Part shown: positions 45,197-57,573 of the stretch, piece by piece
Layout of the letters: every line of letters begins with the position of its first letter
Position numbering within the stretch: the stretch's first letter is position 1
Origin: Rhipicephalus microplus
Lineage: Eukaryota > Arthropoda > Arachnida > Ixodida > Ixodidae
Length of the DNA: 64,000 nucleotides
Assembly (NCBI RefSeq): GCF_043290135.1
Contig: NC_134701.1
Coordinates: 7,842,001 to 7,906,000 of the forward strand
Reading direction: 5' to 3'
Program-made: the position numbers and the translations under genes
Notes under the pieces: model-generated
The model's input: the letters and a program-made list of their open reading frames with translations, nothing else
Database searches by the model: none
What the model was told of the DNA's origin: nothing

Positions 45197-46090
45197 GGTT
45201 GGAGGTTCGAGCCCACCCGGTGGTGGTGCGGCGCTTTTTTTTCTTTGCGCTGATAGCTTTGAAGATATGTTCTGATGGTGGTGAGAGTGGAGCAAGACTG
45301 TCCCCGTGGCGCATTGGGCTAGTGCGATCGGCTGTTAACCGAAAGGTTGGAGTTTCGAGCCCTCCCGGGAGTGGTGTGTTGCTTTTTTCTTTGCACTGAT
45401 AGCTTTGAAGATATGTTCTGATGGTGGTGAGAGTGGAACAGGACTGTCTCCGTGGCGCAATTGGCTAGCGCGATCGGCTGTTAACCGAAAGGTTGGAGGT
45501 TCGAGCCCACCTGGTGGTGGTGCGGCGCTTTTTTTTCTTTGTGCTAATAGCTTTGAAGATATGTCCTGATGGTGGTGAGAGTGGAGCAAGACTGTCCCCG
45601 TGGCGCAATGGGCTAGCGCGATCGGCTGTCAACCGAAAGGTTGGAGTTTCGAGCCCTCCCGGGGGTGGTGTGTTGCTTTTTTCTTTGCACTGATAGCTTT
45701 GAAGATATGTTCTGATGGTGGTGAGAGTGGAGAAGAACTGTCTTCGTGGCGCAATTGGCTAGCGCGATCGGCTGTTAACCGAAAGGTTGGAGGTTCGAGC
45801 CCACCCGGTGGTGGTACGGCGCTTTTTTTTTCTTTGCGCTGATAGTTTGAAGATATGTTCTGATGGTGGTGAGAGTGGAGCAAGACTGTCTCCGTGGCGC
45901 ATTGGGCTAGCGCGATCGGCTGTTAACCGAAAGGTTGGAATTTCGAGCCCTCCCGGGAGTGGTAAGGTGCTTTTTTCTTTGCGGTAATAGCTTTGAAGAT
46001 ATGTTCTGACGGTGGTGAGAGTGGAGCACGACTGTTTCCGTGGGGCAATAGGCTAGCGCGATCGGCTGTTAACCGAAAGGTTGGAGGTTC
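45197..46090 (+). repeat. Higher-order repeat E, partial period 3
   Basis: Matches 42,597-43,490 at an offset of 2600 bp, then diverges before the position of the insert. Confidence 0.7.
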
Positions 46091-46107
46091 GAGCCCTCCC
46101 GGTGGTG
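46034..46107 (+). tRNA. Hybrid tRNA-like unit with fully paired T-stem
   Basis: It joins the type A 5' T-strand GGAGG to the type B 3' strand CCTCC, which restores all five T-stem pairs and keeps the B box GGTTCGAGCCC. Other parts remain imperfect: the GGGGCAATAGG D-arm has a G11-G24 clash, and the acceptor GTTTCCG/CGGTGGT has a T4-T69 mismatch with three G-U pairs. The anticodon is GTT. Confidence 0.5.
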
Positions 46108-46448
46108 GTGTGGCGCTTTTTTTCCGTGGGCTGATAGCTTTGAAGATATGTTCTGATGGTGGTGAGAGTAGAGCAGGTCTGTCTCCGTGGCGCAATTGGC
46201 TAGCGTGATCGGCTGTTAACCGAAAAGTTGGAGGTTCGAGCCCACCCGTAGATGGTGCGGCGCTTTTTTTCTTTGGGCTGATAGCTTTGATTATATGTTC
46301 TGATGGTGGTGAGAGTAGAGCAGGACTGTCTCCGTGGCGCAATTGGCTAGCGCGATCGGCTGTAAACCGAAAGGTTTGAGTTTCGAGCCCTCCCGGGATC
46401 GGTGTGTTGCTTTTTTCTTTGCGCTGATAGCTTTGAAGATATGTTCTG

Positions 46449-49400
46449 ATGGTGGTGAGAGTGGAGCACGACTGTCTCTGTGGCGCAGTTGGCTAGCGCG
46501 ATCGGCTGTTAACCAAAAGGTTGGAGGTTCGAGCCGAGCCGGTGATGGTGTGGCGCTTTTTTTTCTTTGTGCTGATAGCTTTGATGATATGTTCTGATGG
46601 TGGTGAGAGTGGAGCAGGACTGTCTCCGTGGCGCAATTGGCTAGCGCGATTGGCTGTTAACCGAAAGGTTGGAGGTTCGAGCCCACTCGGTGGTGGTGTG
46701 GTGCTTTTTTTTCTTTGGGCTGATAGCTTTGAAGATATGTTCTGATGGTGGTGAGAGTGGAGCAGGACTGTCTCCGTGGCGCAATTGGCTTGCGCGATCA
46801 GCTGTTAACCGAAAGGTTGGAGGTTCGAGCGCACCCGGTGGTGGTGCGGCGCTTTTTTTTCTTTGCGCTAATAGCTTTGAAGATATGTTCTGATGGTGGT
46901 GAGAGTGGAGCGAGAATGTCCCCGTGGCGCAATGGGCTTGCGCGATCGGCTGTTAACCGAAAGGTTGGAGTTTCGAGCCCTCCCGGGAGTGGTGTGTTGC
47001 TTTTTTCTTTGCACTGATAGCTTTGAAGATATGTTCTGATGATGGTGAGAGTGGAGCAGGACTGTCTCCGTGGCGCAATTGGCTAGCGCGATCGGCTGTT
47101 AACCGAAAGGTTGGAGGTTCGAGCCCACCTGGTGTGGGTGCGGCGCTTTTTTTCTTTGCGCTAATAGCTTTGAAGGTATGTCCTGGTGGTGGTGAGCGTG
47201 GAGCAAGACTGTCCCCGTGGCGCAGTGGGCTAGCGCGATCGGCTGTCAACCGAAAGGTTGGAGTTTCGAGCCCTCCCGGGAGTGGTGTGTTGCTTTTTTC
47301 TTTGCACTGATAGCTTTAAAGATATGTTCTGATGGTGGTGAGAGTGGAGCAGGACTGTCTCCGTGGCGCAATTGGCTAGCGCGATCGGCTGTTAACCGAA
47401 AGGTTGGAGGTTCCAGCCCATCCGGTGGTGGTGCGGCGCTTTTTTTTCTTTGCGCTGGTAGCTTTGAAGATATGTTCTGATGGTGGTCAGAGTGGAGCAG
47501 GACTGTCTCCGTGGCGCAATTGGCTAGCGCGATTGGCTTTTAACCGAAAGGTTGGAGGTTCGAGCCCAACCGGTGGTGCTGCGGGGCTTTTTTTTCTTTG
47601 CGCAAATAGCTTTGAAGATATGTTCCGATCGTGGTGAGAGTGGAGCAGGACTGTCTCCGTGGCGCAATTGGCTTGCGCGATCGGCTGTTAACCGAAAGGT
47701 CAGAGGTTCGAGCCCACCCGGTGGTGGTGCGGCGCTTTTTTTCTTTGCGCTGATAGCTTTGAAGATATGTTCTGATGGTGGTGAGAGTGGAGAAGAACTG
47801 TCTTCGTGGCGCAATTGGCTAGCGCGATCGGCTGTTAACCGAAAGGTTGGAGGTTCGAGCCCACCCGGTGGTGGTACGGCGCTTTTTTTTCTTTGCGCTG
47901 ATAGTTTGAAGATATGTTCTGATGGTGGTGAGAGTGGAGCAAGACTGTCTCCGTGGCGCATTGGGCTAGCGCGATCGGCTGTTAACCGAAAGGTTGGAAT
48001 TTCGAGCCCTCCCGTGAGTGGTAAGTTGCTTTTTTCTTTGCGGTAATAGCTTTGAAGATATGTTCTGACGGTGGTGAGAGTGGAGCACGACTGTTTCCGT
48101 GGGGCAATAGGCTAGCGCGATCGGCTGTTAACCGAAAGGTTGGAGGTTCGAGCCCACCCGGTGGTGGTGCGGCGCTTTTTTTTCTTTGGGGTGATAGCTC
48201 TGAAGAATTGTTCTGACGGTGGTGAGAGTGGAGCAGGACTGTCTCCGTGGCGCAATTGGCTAGCGCGATCGGCTGTTAACCGAAAGGTTGGAGGTTCGAG
48301 CCCACCCGGTGGTGGTGCGGCGCTTTTTTTTCTTTGGGCTGATAGCTCTGAAGAAATGTTCTGACGGTGGTGAGAGTGGAGCAGGACTGTCTCCGTGGCG
48401 CAAGTGTCTAGCGCGATCGGCTGTTAACCAAAAAGTTGGAGGTTCGAGCTCTCCCGGTGGTGGTGCGGCGCTTTTTTCCCGTGGGCTGATAGCTTTGAAG
48501 ATATGTTCTGATGGTGGTGAGAGTGGAGCAGGTCTGTCTCCGTGGCGCAATTGGCTAGCGTGATCGGCTGTTAACCGAAAAGTTGGAGGTTCGAGCCCAC
48601 CCGTTGGTGGTGCGGCGCTTTTTTTCTTTGGGCTGATAGCTTTGAAGATATGTTCTGATGGTGGTGAGAGTAGAGCAGGACTGTCTCCGTGGCGCAATTG
48701 GCTAGCGCGATCGGCTGTAAACCGAAAGGTTTGAGTTTCGAGCCCTCCCGGGATTGGTGTGTTGCTTTTTTCTTTGCGCTGATAGCTTTGAAGATATGTT
48801 CTGATGGTGGTGAGAGTGGAGCACGACTGTCTCTGTGGCGCAGTTGGCTAGCGCGATCGGCTGTTAACCGAAAGGTTGGAGGTTCGAGCCCAGCCGGTGA
48901 TGGTGTGGCGCTTTTTTTTCTTTGTGCTGATAGCTTTGATGATATGTTCTGATGGTGGTGAGAGTGGAGCAGGACTGTCTCCGTGGCGCAATTGGCTAGC
49001 GCGATTGGCTGTTAAACGAAAGGTTGGAGGTTCGAGCCCACCCGGTGGTGGTGTGGTGCTTTTTTTTCTTTGGGCTGATAGCTTTGAAGATATGTTCTGA
49101 TGGTGGTGAGAGTGGAGCAGGACTGTCTCCGTGGCGCAATTGGCTTGCGCGATCAGCTGTTAACCGAAAGGTTGGAGGTTCGAGCGCACCCGGTGGTGGT
49201 GCGGCGCTTTTTTTTCTTTGCGCTAATAGCTTTGAAGATATGTTCTGATGGTGGTGAGAGTGGAGCGAGAATGTCCCCGTGGTGCAATGGGCTAGCGCGA
49301 TCGGCTGTTAACCGAAAGGTTGGAGTTTCGAGCCCTCCCGGGAGTGGTGTGTTGCTTTTTTCTTTGCACTGATAGCTTTGAAGATATGTTCTGATGGTGG

Positions 49401-49834
49401 TGAGAGTGGAGCAGGACTGTCTCCGTGGCGCAATTGGCTAGCGCGATCGGCTGTTAACCGAAAGGTTGGAGGTTCGAGCCCACCTGGTGTGGGTGCGGCG
49501 CTTTTTTTCTTTGCGCTAATAGCTTTGAAGGTATGTCCTGATGGTGGTGAGCGTGGAGCAAGACTTTCCCCGTGGCGCAGTGGGCTAGCGCGATCGGCTG
49601 TCAACCGAAAGGTTGTAGTTTCGGGCCCTCCCGGGAGTGGTGTGTTGCTTTTTTCTTTGCACTGATAGCTTTAAAGATATGTTCTGATGGTGGTGAGAGT
49701 GGAGCAGGACTGTCTCCGTGGCGCAATTGGCTAGCGCGATCGGCTGTTAACCGAAAGGTTGGAGGTTCCAGCCCACCCGGTAGTGGTGCGGCGCTTTTTT
49801 TTCTTTGCGCTGATAGCTTTGAAGATATGTTCTG
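46449..49834 (+). repeat. Higher-order repeat F, copy 1 (3386 bp)
   Basis: 23 units of 147.2 bp, directly followed by a second copy. Markers are the CGAGCCGAGCCGG or CCCAGCCGG T-arms, TTGATGATATG spacers, CCTGGTGTGGGTGCGG trailers, and the TTT-anticodon unit at 47505 / 50891. Edges are approximate. Confidence 0.88.
47505..47578 (+). pseudogene. tRNA-like unit with anticodon TTT
   Basis: The loop reads CTTTTAA, so the anticodon at 47539-47541 is TTT (a Lys reading). It is duplicated at 50891-50964 with HOR F. The T-stem 3' strand is altered (CAACC), giving two mismatches. Confidence 0.5.
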
Positions 49835-52800
49835 ATGGTGGTGAGAGTGGAGCACGACTGTCTCTGTGGCGCAGTTGGCTAGCGCGATCGGCTGTTAACC
49901 AAAAGGTTGGAGGTTCGAGCCGAGCCGGTGATGGTGTGGCGCTTTTTTTTCTTTGTGCTGATAGCTTTGATGATATGTTCTGATGGTGGTGAGAGTGGAG
50001 CAGGACTGTCTCCGTGGCGCAATTGGCTAGCGCGATTGGCTGTTAACCGAAAGGTTGGAGGTTCGAGCCCACTCGGTGGTGGTGTGGTGCTTTTTTTTCT
50101 TTGGGCTGATAGCTTTGAAGATATGTTCTGATGGTGGTGAGAGTGGAGCAGGACTGTCTCCGTGGCGCAATTGGCTTGCGCGATCAGCTGTTAACCGAAA
50201 GGTTGGAGGTTCGAGCGCACCCGGTGGTGGTGCGGCGCTTTTTTTTCTTTGCGCTAATAGCTTTGAAGATATGTTCTGATGGTGGTGAGAGTGGAGCGAG
50301 AATGTCCCCGTGGCGCAATGGGCTTGCGCGATCGGCTGTTAACCGAAAGGTTGGAGTTTCGAGCCCTCCCGGGAGTGGTGTGTTGCTTTTTTCTTTGCAC
50401 TGATAGCTTTGAAGATATGTTCTGATGATGGTGAGAGTGGAGCAGGACTGTCTCCGTGGCGCAATTGGCTAGCGCGATCGGCTGTTAACCGAAAGGTTGG
50501 AGGTTCGAGCCTACCTGGTGTGGGTGCGGCGCTTTTTTTCTTTGCGCTAATAGCTTTGAAGGTATGTCCTGGTGGTGGTGAGCGTGGAGCAAGACTGTCC
50601 CCGTGGCGCAGTGGGCTAGCGCGATCGGCTGTCAACCGAAAGGTTGGAGTTTCGAGCCCTCCCGGGAGTGGTGTGTTGCTTTTTTCTTTGCACTGATAGC
50701 TTTAAAGATATGTTCTGATGGTGGTGAGAGTGGAGCAGGACTGTCTCCGTGGCGCAATTGGCTAGCGCGATCGGCTGTTAACCGAAAGGTTGGAGGTTCC
50801 AGCCCATCCGGTGGTGGTGCGGCGCTTTTTTTTCTTTGCGCTGGTAGCTTTGAAGATATGTTCTGATGGTGGTCAGAGTGGAGCAGGACTGTCTCCGTGG
50901 CGCAATTGGCTAGCGCGATTGGCTTTTAACCGAAAGGTTGGAGGTTCGAGCCCAACCGGTGGTGCTGCGGGGCTTTTTTTTCTTTGCGCAAATAGCTTTG
51001 AAGATATGTTCCGATCGTGGTGAGAGTGGAGCAGGACTGTCTCCGTGGCGCAATTGGCTTGCGCGATCGGCTGTTAACCGAAAGGTCAGAGGTTCGAGCC
51101 CACCCGGTGGTGGTGCGGCGCTTTTTTTCTTTGCGCTGATAGCTTTGAAGATATGTTCTGATGGTGGTGAGAGTGGAGAAGAACTGTCTTCGTGGCGCAA
51201 TTGGCTAGCGCGATCGGCTGTTAACCGAAAGGTTGGAGGTTCGAGCCCACCCGGTGGTGGTACGGCGCTTTTTTTTCTTTGCGCTGATAGTTTGAAGATA
51301 TGTTCTGATGGTGGTGAGAGTGGAGCAAGACTGTCTCCGTGGCGCATTGGGCTAGCGCGATCGGCTGTTAACCGAAAGGTTGGAATTTCGAGCCCTCCCG
51401 TGAGTGGTAAGTTGCTTTTTTCTTTGCGGAAATAGCTTTGAAGATATGTTTTGACGGTGGTGAGAGTGGAGCACGACTGTTTCCGTGGGGTAATAGGCTA
51501 GCGCGATCGGCTGTTAACCGAAAGGTTGGAGGTTCGAGCCCACCCGGTGGTGGTGCGGCGCTTTTTTTTCTTTGGGGTGATAGCTCTGAAGAATTGTTCT
51601 GACGGTGGTGAGAGTGGAGCAGGACTGTCTCCGTGGCGCAATTGGCTAGCGCGATCGGCTGTTAACCGAAAGGTTGGAGGTTCGAGCCCACCCGGTGGTG
51701 GTGCGGCGCTTTTTTTTCTTTGGGCTGATAGCTCTGAAGAAATGTTCTGACGGTGGTGAGAGTGGAGCAGGACTGTCTCCGTGGCGCAAGTGTCTAGCGC
51801 GATCGGCTGTTAACCAAAAAGTTGGAGGTTCGAGCTCTCCCGGTGGTGGTGCGGCGCTTTTTTCCCGTGGGCTGATAGCTTTGAAGATATGTTCTGATGG
51901 TGGTGAGAGTAGAGCAGGTCTGTCTCCGTGGCGCAATTGGCTAGCGTGATCGGCTGTTAACCGAAAAGTTGGAGGTTCGAGCCCACCCGTTGGTGGTGCG
52001 GCGCTTTTTTTCTTTGGGCTGATAGCTTTGAAGATATGTTCTGATGGTGGTGAGAGTAGAGCAGGACTGTCTCCGTGGCGCAATTGGCTAGCGCGATCGG
52101 CTGTAAACCGAAAGGTTTGAGTTTCGAGCCCTCCCGGGATTGGTGTGTTGCTTTTTTCTTTGCGCTGATAGCTTTGAAGATATGTTCTGATGGTGGTGAG
52201 AGTGGAGCACGACTGTCTCTGTGGCGCAGTTGGCTAGCGCGATCGGCTGTTAACCGAAAGGTTGGAGGTTCGAGCCCAGCCGGTGATGGTGTGGCGCTTT
52301 TTTTTCTTTGTGCTGATAGCTTTGATGATATGTTCTGATGGTGGTGAGAGTGGAGCAGGACTGTCTCCGTGGCGCAATTGGCTAGCGCGATTGGCTGTTA
52401 AACGAAAGGTTGGAGGTTCGAGCCCACCCGGTGGTGGTGTGGTGCTTTTTTTTCTTTGGGCTGATAGCTTTGAAGATATGTTCTGATGGTGGTGAGAGTG
52501 GAGCAGGACTGTCTCCGTGGCGCAATTGGCTTGCGCGATCAGCTGTTAACCGAAAGGTTGGAGGTTCGAGCGCACCCGGTGGTGGTGCGGCGCTTTTTTT
52601 TCTTTGCGCTAATAGCTTTGAAGATATGTTCTGATGGTGGTGAGAGTGGAGCGAGAATGTCCCCGTGGTGCAATGGGCTAGCGCGATCGGCTGTTAACCG
52701 AAAGGTTGGAGTTTCGAGCCCTCCCGGGAGTGGTGTGTTGCTTTTTTCTTTGCACTGATAGCTTTGAAGATATGTTCTGATGGTGGTGAGAGTGGAGCAG

Positions 52801-53220
52801 GACTGTCTCCGTGGCGCAATTGGCTAGCGCGATCGGCTGTTAACCGAAAGGTTGGAGGTTCGAGCCCACCTGGTGTGGGTGCGGCGCTTTTTTTCTTTGC
52901 GCTAATAGCTTTGAAGGTATGTCCTGATGGTGGTGAGCGTGGAGCAAGACTTTCCCCGTGGCGCAGTGGGCTAGCGCGATCGGCTGTCAACCGAAAGGTT
53001 GTAGTTTCGGGCCCTCCCGGGAGTGGTGTGTTGCTTTTTTCTTTGCACTGATAGCTTTAAAGATATGTTCTGATGGTGGTGAGAGTGGAGCAGGACTGTC
53101 TCCGTGGCGCAATTGGCTAGCGCGATCGGCTGTTAACCGAAAGGTTGGAGGTTCCAGCCCACCCGGTAGTGGTGCGGCGCTTTTTTTTCTTTGCGCTGAT
53201 AGCTTTGAAGATATGTTCTG
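49835..53220 (+). repeat. Higher-order repeat F, copy 2 (3386 bp)
   Basis: Exact tandem partner of 46449-49834 with scattered substitutions (for example GGGGTAATAGG at ~51486 versus GGGGCAATAGG). Confidence 0.88.
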
Positions 53221-54629
53221 ATGGTGGTGAGAGTGGAGCAGGACTGTCTCCGTGGCGCAATGGGCTAGCGCGATCGGCTGTTAACCGAAAGGTTGGAGTT
53301 TCGAGCCCTCCCGGGAGTGGTGTGTTGCTTTTTTCTTTGCACTGATAGCTTTTAAGATATGTTCTGATGGTGGTGAGAGTGGAGCAGGACTGTCTCCGTG
53401 GCGCAATTGGCTAGCGCGATCGGCTGTTAACCGAAAGGTTGGATGTTCGAGCCCACCCGGTGGTGGTGCGGCGCTTTTTTTCTTTGCGCTAATAGCTTTG
53501 AAGATATGTCCTGATGGTGTTGAGAGTGGAGCAAGACTGTCTCCGTGGCGCAATGGGCTAGCGCGATCGGCTGTTAACCGAAAGGTTGGAGTTTCGAGCC
53601 CTCCCGGGAGTTGTGTGTTGCTTTTTTCTTTGTGGTAATAGCTCTGAAGATATGTTCGGATGGTGGTGAGAGTGGAGCAGGACTGTCTCCATGGCGCAAT
53701 TGGCTAGCGCGATCGGCTGTTAACCGAAAGGTTGGAGTTTCGAGCCCACCCGGTGGTGAGGCGGTGCTTTTTTTTCTTTGGGCTGATAGCTTTGAAGATA
53801 TATTCTGATGGTGGTGAGAGTGGAGCAGGACTGTCTCCGTGGCGCAATTGGCTTGCGCGATCGGCTGTTAACCGAAAGGTTGGAGTTTCGAGCCCTCCCG
53901 GGAGTGGTGTGTTGCTTTTTTCTTTGCACTGATAGCTTTGAAGATATGTTCTGATGGTAGTGAGAGTGGAGCAAGACTGTCTCCGTGGCGCAATTGGCTA
54001 GCGCGATCGGCTGTTAACCGTAAGGTTGGAGGTTCGAGCCCACCCGGTGGTGGTGCGGCGCTTTTTTTCTTTGCGCTAATAGCTTTGAAGATATGTCCTG
54101 ATGGTGTTGAGAGTGGAGCAAGACTGTCTCCGTGGCGCAATGGGCCAGCGCGATCGGCTGTTAACCGAAAAGTTGGAGGTTCGAGCTCTCCCAGTGGTGC
54201 TGCGCCGCTTTTTTTTCTGTGGGCTGATAGCTTTGAAGGTATGTTCTGATGGTGGGGAGAGTAGAGCAGGACTGTCTCCGTGGCGCAATTGGCTAGCGTG
54301 ATCGGCTGTTAACCGAAAAGTTGGAGGTTCGAGCCCACCCGGTGGTGGTGCGGCGCTTTTTTTTCTTTGGGCTGATAGCTTTGAAGATATGTTCTGATGG
54401 TGGTGAGAGTAGAGCAAGACTGTCTCCGTGGCGCAAAGGGCGGGCGCGATCGGCTGTTAACCGAAAGGTTGGAGTTTCGAGCCCTCCCGGGAGTTGTGTG
54501 TTGCTTTTTTCTTTGTGGTAATAGCTTTGAAGATATGTTCGGATGGTGGTGAGAGTGGAGCAGGACTGTCTCCATGGCGCAATTGGCTAGCGCGATCGGC
54601 TGTTAACCGAAAGGTTGGAGTTTCGAGCC

Positions 54630-56315
54630 CACCCGGTGGTGGTGCGGTGCTTTTTTTTCTTTGGGCTGATAGCTTTGAAGATATATTCTGATGGTGGTGA
54701 GAGTGGAGCAGGACTGTCTCCGTGGCGCAATTGGCTTGCGCGATCGGCTGTTAACCGAAAGGTTGGAGTTTCGAGCCCTCCCGGGAGTGGTGTGTTGCTT
54801 TTTTCTTTGCACTGATAGCTTTGAAGATATGTTCTGATGGTGGTGAGAGTGGAGCAAGACTGTCTCCGTGGCGCAATTGGCTAGCGCGATTGGCTGTTAA
54901 CCGAAAGGTTGGAGGTTCGAGCCCACCCGGTGGTGGTGCGGCGCTTTTTTCTTTGCGCTAATAGCTTTGAAGATATGTCCTGATGGTGTTGAGAGTGGAG
55001 CAAGGCTGTCTCCGTGGCGCAATGGGCCAGCGCGATCGGCTGTTAACCGAAAGGTTGGAGTTTCGAGCCCTCCCGGGAGTGGTGTGTTGCTTTTTTCTTT
55101 GTGGTAATAGCTTTGAAGATATGTTCGGATGGTGGTGAGAGTGGAGCAGTACTGTCTCCATGGCGCAATTGGCTAGCGCGATCGGCTGTTAACCGAAATG
55201 TTGGAGTGTCGAGCCCACCCGGTGGTGGTGCGGCGCTTTTTTTTTCTTTGGGCTGATAGCTCTGAAGAAATGTTCTGACGGTGGTGAGAGTGGAGCAGGA
55301 CTGTCTCCGTGGCGCAATTGGCTAGCGCGATCGGCGGTTAACTGAAAGGTTGGAGGTTCCAGCCCACCCTGTGGTGGTGCGGCGCTTTGTTTTCTTTGGG
55401 CTGATAGCTCTGAAGAAATGTTCTGACGGTGGTGTGAGTGGAGCAGGACTGTCCCCGTGGCGCCATTGGCTAGCGCGATCGGCTGTTAACCAAAAAGTTG
55501 GAGGTTAGAGCCCTCGCGGGTGGGGTGTGTTGCTTTTTTTTGCGCTGATAGCTTTGAAGATATGTTCTGATGGTGGTGAGCGTGGAGCACGATTGTCTCC
55601 GTGGCGCAATTGGCTAGCGCGATCGGCCGTTAACCGAAAGGTTGGAGGTTCGAGCCCACCCGGTGGTTGTGCGGCGCTTTTTTTTCTTTGGGCTGATAGC
55701 TTGAAAGATATGTTCTAATGGTGGTGAGAGTGGAGCAGGACTGTCTCCGTGGCGCATTTGGCCAGCGCGATCGGCTGTTAACCAAAAAGTTGGAGGTTCG
55801 AGCCCTCCCGGCAGTGGTGTGTTGCTTTTTTCTTTGCGCTGATAGCTTTGAAGATATGTTGTGATGGTGGTAAGAGTGGAGCACGACTGTTTCCGTGGCG
55901 CAATTGGCTAGAGCGATCAGCTGTTAACCGAAAGGTTGGAGGTTCGAGCCCACCCGGTGGTGGTGCGGCGCTTTTTTTTTCTTTAGGCTGATAGCTTTGA
56001 AGATATGTTCTGATGGTGGTGAGAAGGGAGCAAGACTGTCTCCGTGGCGCAAAGGGCTAGCGTGGTCGGCTGTTAACCGAAAGGTTGGAGGTTCGAGCCC
56101 ACCCGGTGGTGGTGCGGCGCTTTTTTTTCTTTGGGGTGATAGCTCTGAAGAAATGTTCTGACGGTGGTGAGAGTGGAGCACGACTGTCTCCGTGGGGCAA
56201 TAGGCTAGCGCGATCGGCTGTTAACCGAAAGGTTGGAGGTTCGAGCCCACCCGGTGGTGGTGCGGCGCTTTTTTTTCTTTGGGCTGATAGCTTTGAAGAT
56301 ATGTTCTGACGGTGG
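54630..56315 (+). repeat. Higher-order repeat G, copy 1
   Basis: Recurs at +2944 bp (20 units of 147.2). Markers are GCTTTGTTTTC at ~55386 / ~58330, the GGCGGTTAACTG anticodon arm, and the GAGAAGGGAGC spacer. Confidence 0.8.
56186..56259 (+). tRNA. Reference type C tRNA-Asn(GTT)-like unit
   Basis: The D-arm reads GGGGCAATAGG instead of GGCGCAATTGG, so position 11 is G and faces G24 in the D-stem. The A box becomes TGGGGCAATAGG. The anticodon is GTT and the T-arm is type A. This variant is linked to the spacer TCTGACGGTGG and to GATAGCTCTGAAG, marking a separate unit lineage. Confidence 0.5.
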
Positions 56316-57573
56316 TGAGAGTGGAGCAGGACTGTTTCCGTGGCGCAATTGGCTAGCGCGATCGGCTGTTAACCGAAAAGTTGGAGGTTCGAGCTCTCCC
56401 AGTGGTGCTGCGCCGCTTTTTTTTCTGTGGGCTGATAGCTTTGAAGGTATGTTCTGATGGTGGGGAGAGTAGAGCAGGACTGTCTCCGTGGCGCAATTGG
56501 CTAGCGTGATCGGCTGTTAACCGAAAAGTTGGAGGTTCGAGCCCACCCGGTGGTGGTGCGGCGCTTTTTTTTCTTTGGGCTGATAGCTTTGAAGATATGT
56601 TCTGATGGTGGTGAGAGTAGAGCAAGACTGTCTCCGTGGCGCAAAGGGCGGGCGCGATCGGCTGTTAATGGAAAGGTTGGAGTTTCGAGCCCTCCCGGGA
56701 GTGGTGTGTTGCTTTTTTCTTTGTGGTAATAGCTTTGAAGATATGTTCTGATGGTGGTGATAGTGGAGCAGGACTGTCTCCATGGCGCAATTGGCTATCG
56801 CGATCGGCTGTTAACCGAAAAGTTGGAGTTTCGAGCCCACCCGGTGGTGGTGCGGCGCTTTTTTTTCTTTGGGCTGATAGCTCTGAAGAAATGTTCTGAC
56901 GGTGGTGAGAGTGGAGCAGGAATGTCTCCGTGGCGCAATTGGCTAGCGCGATCGGCGGTTAACCGAAAGGTTGGAGGTTCCAGCCCACCCTGTGGTGGTG
57001 CGGCGCTTTTTTTCTTTGGGCTGATAGCTTTGAAGATATGTTCTGATGGTGGTGAGAAGGGAGCAAGACTGTCTGCGTGGCGCAATGGGCTAGCGCGATC
57101 GGCTGTTAACCGAAAGGTTGGAGTTTCGAGCCCTCCCGGAAGTGGTGTGTTGTTTTTTTCTTTGCGCTGATAGCTTCGAAGATATGTTCTGATGGTGGTG
57201 AGAGCGGAGCAAGACTGTCTCCGTGGCGCAAAGGGCTAGCGTGATCGGCTGTTAACTGAAAGGTTGGAGGTTCGAGCCCACACGGTGGTGGTGCGGCGCT
57301 TTTTTTCTTTGGGGTGATAGCTCTGAAGAAATGTTCTGACGGTGGTGAGAGTGGAGCACGACTGTCTCCGTGGGGCAATAGGCTAGCGCGATCGGCTGTT
57401 AACCGAAAGGTTGGAGGTTCGAGCCCACACGGTGGTGGTGCGGCGCTTTTTTTTCTTTGGGGTGATAGCTCTGAAGAAATGTTCTGACGGTGGTGAGAGT
57501 GGAGCACGACTGTCTCCGTGGGGCAATAGGCTAGCGCGATCGCCTGTTAACCGAAAGGTTGGAGGTTCGAGCC

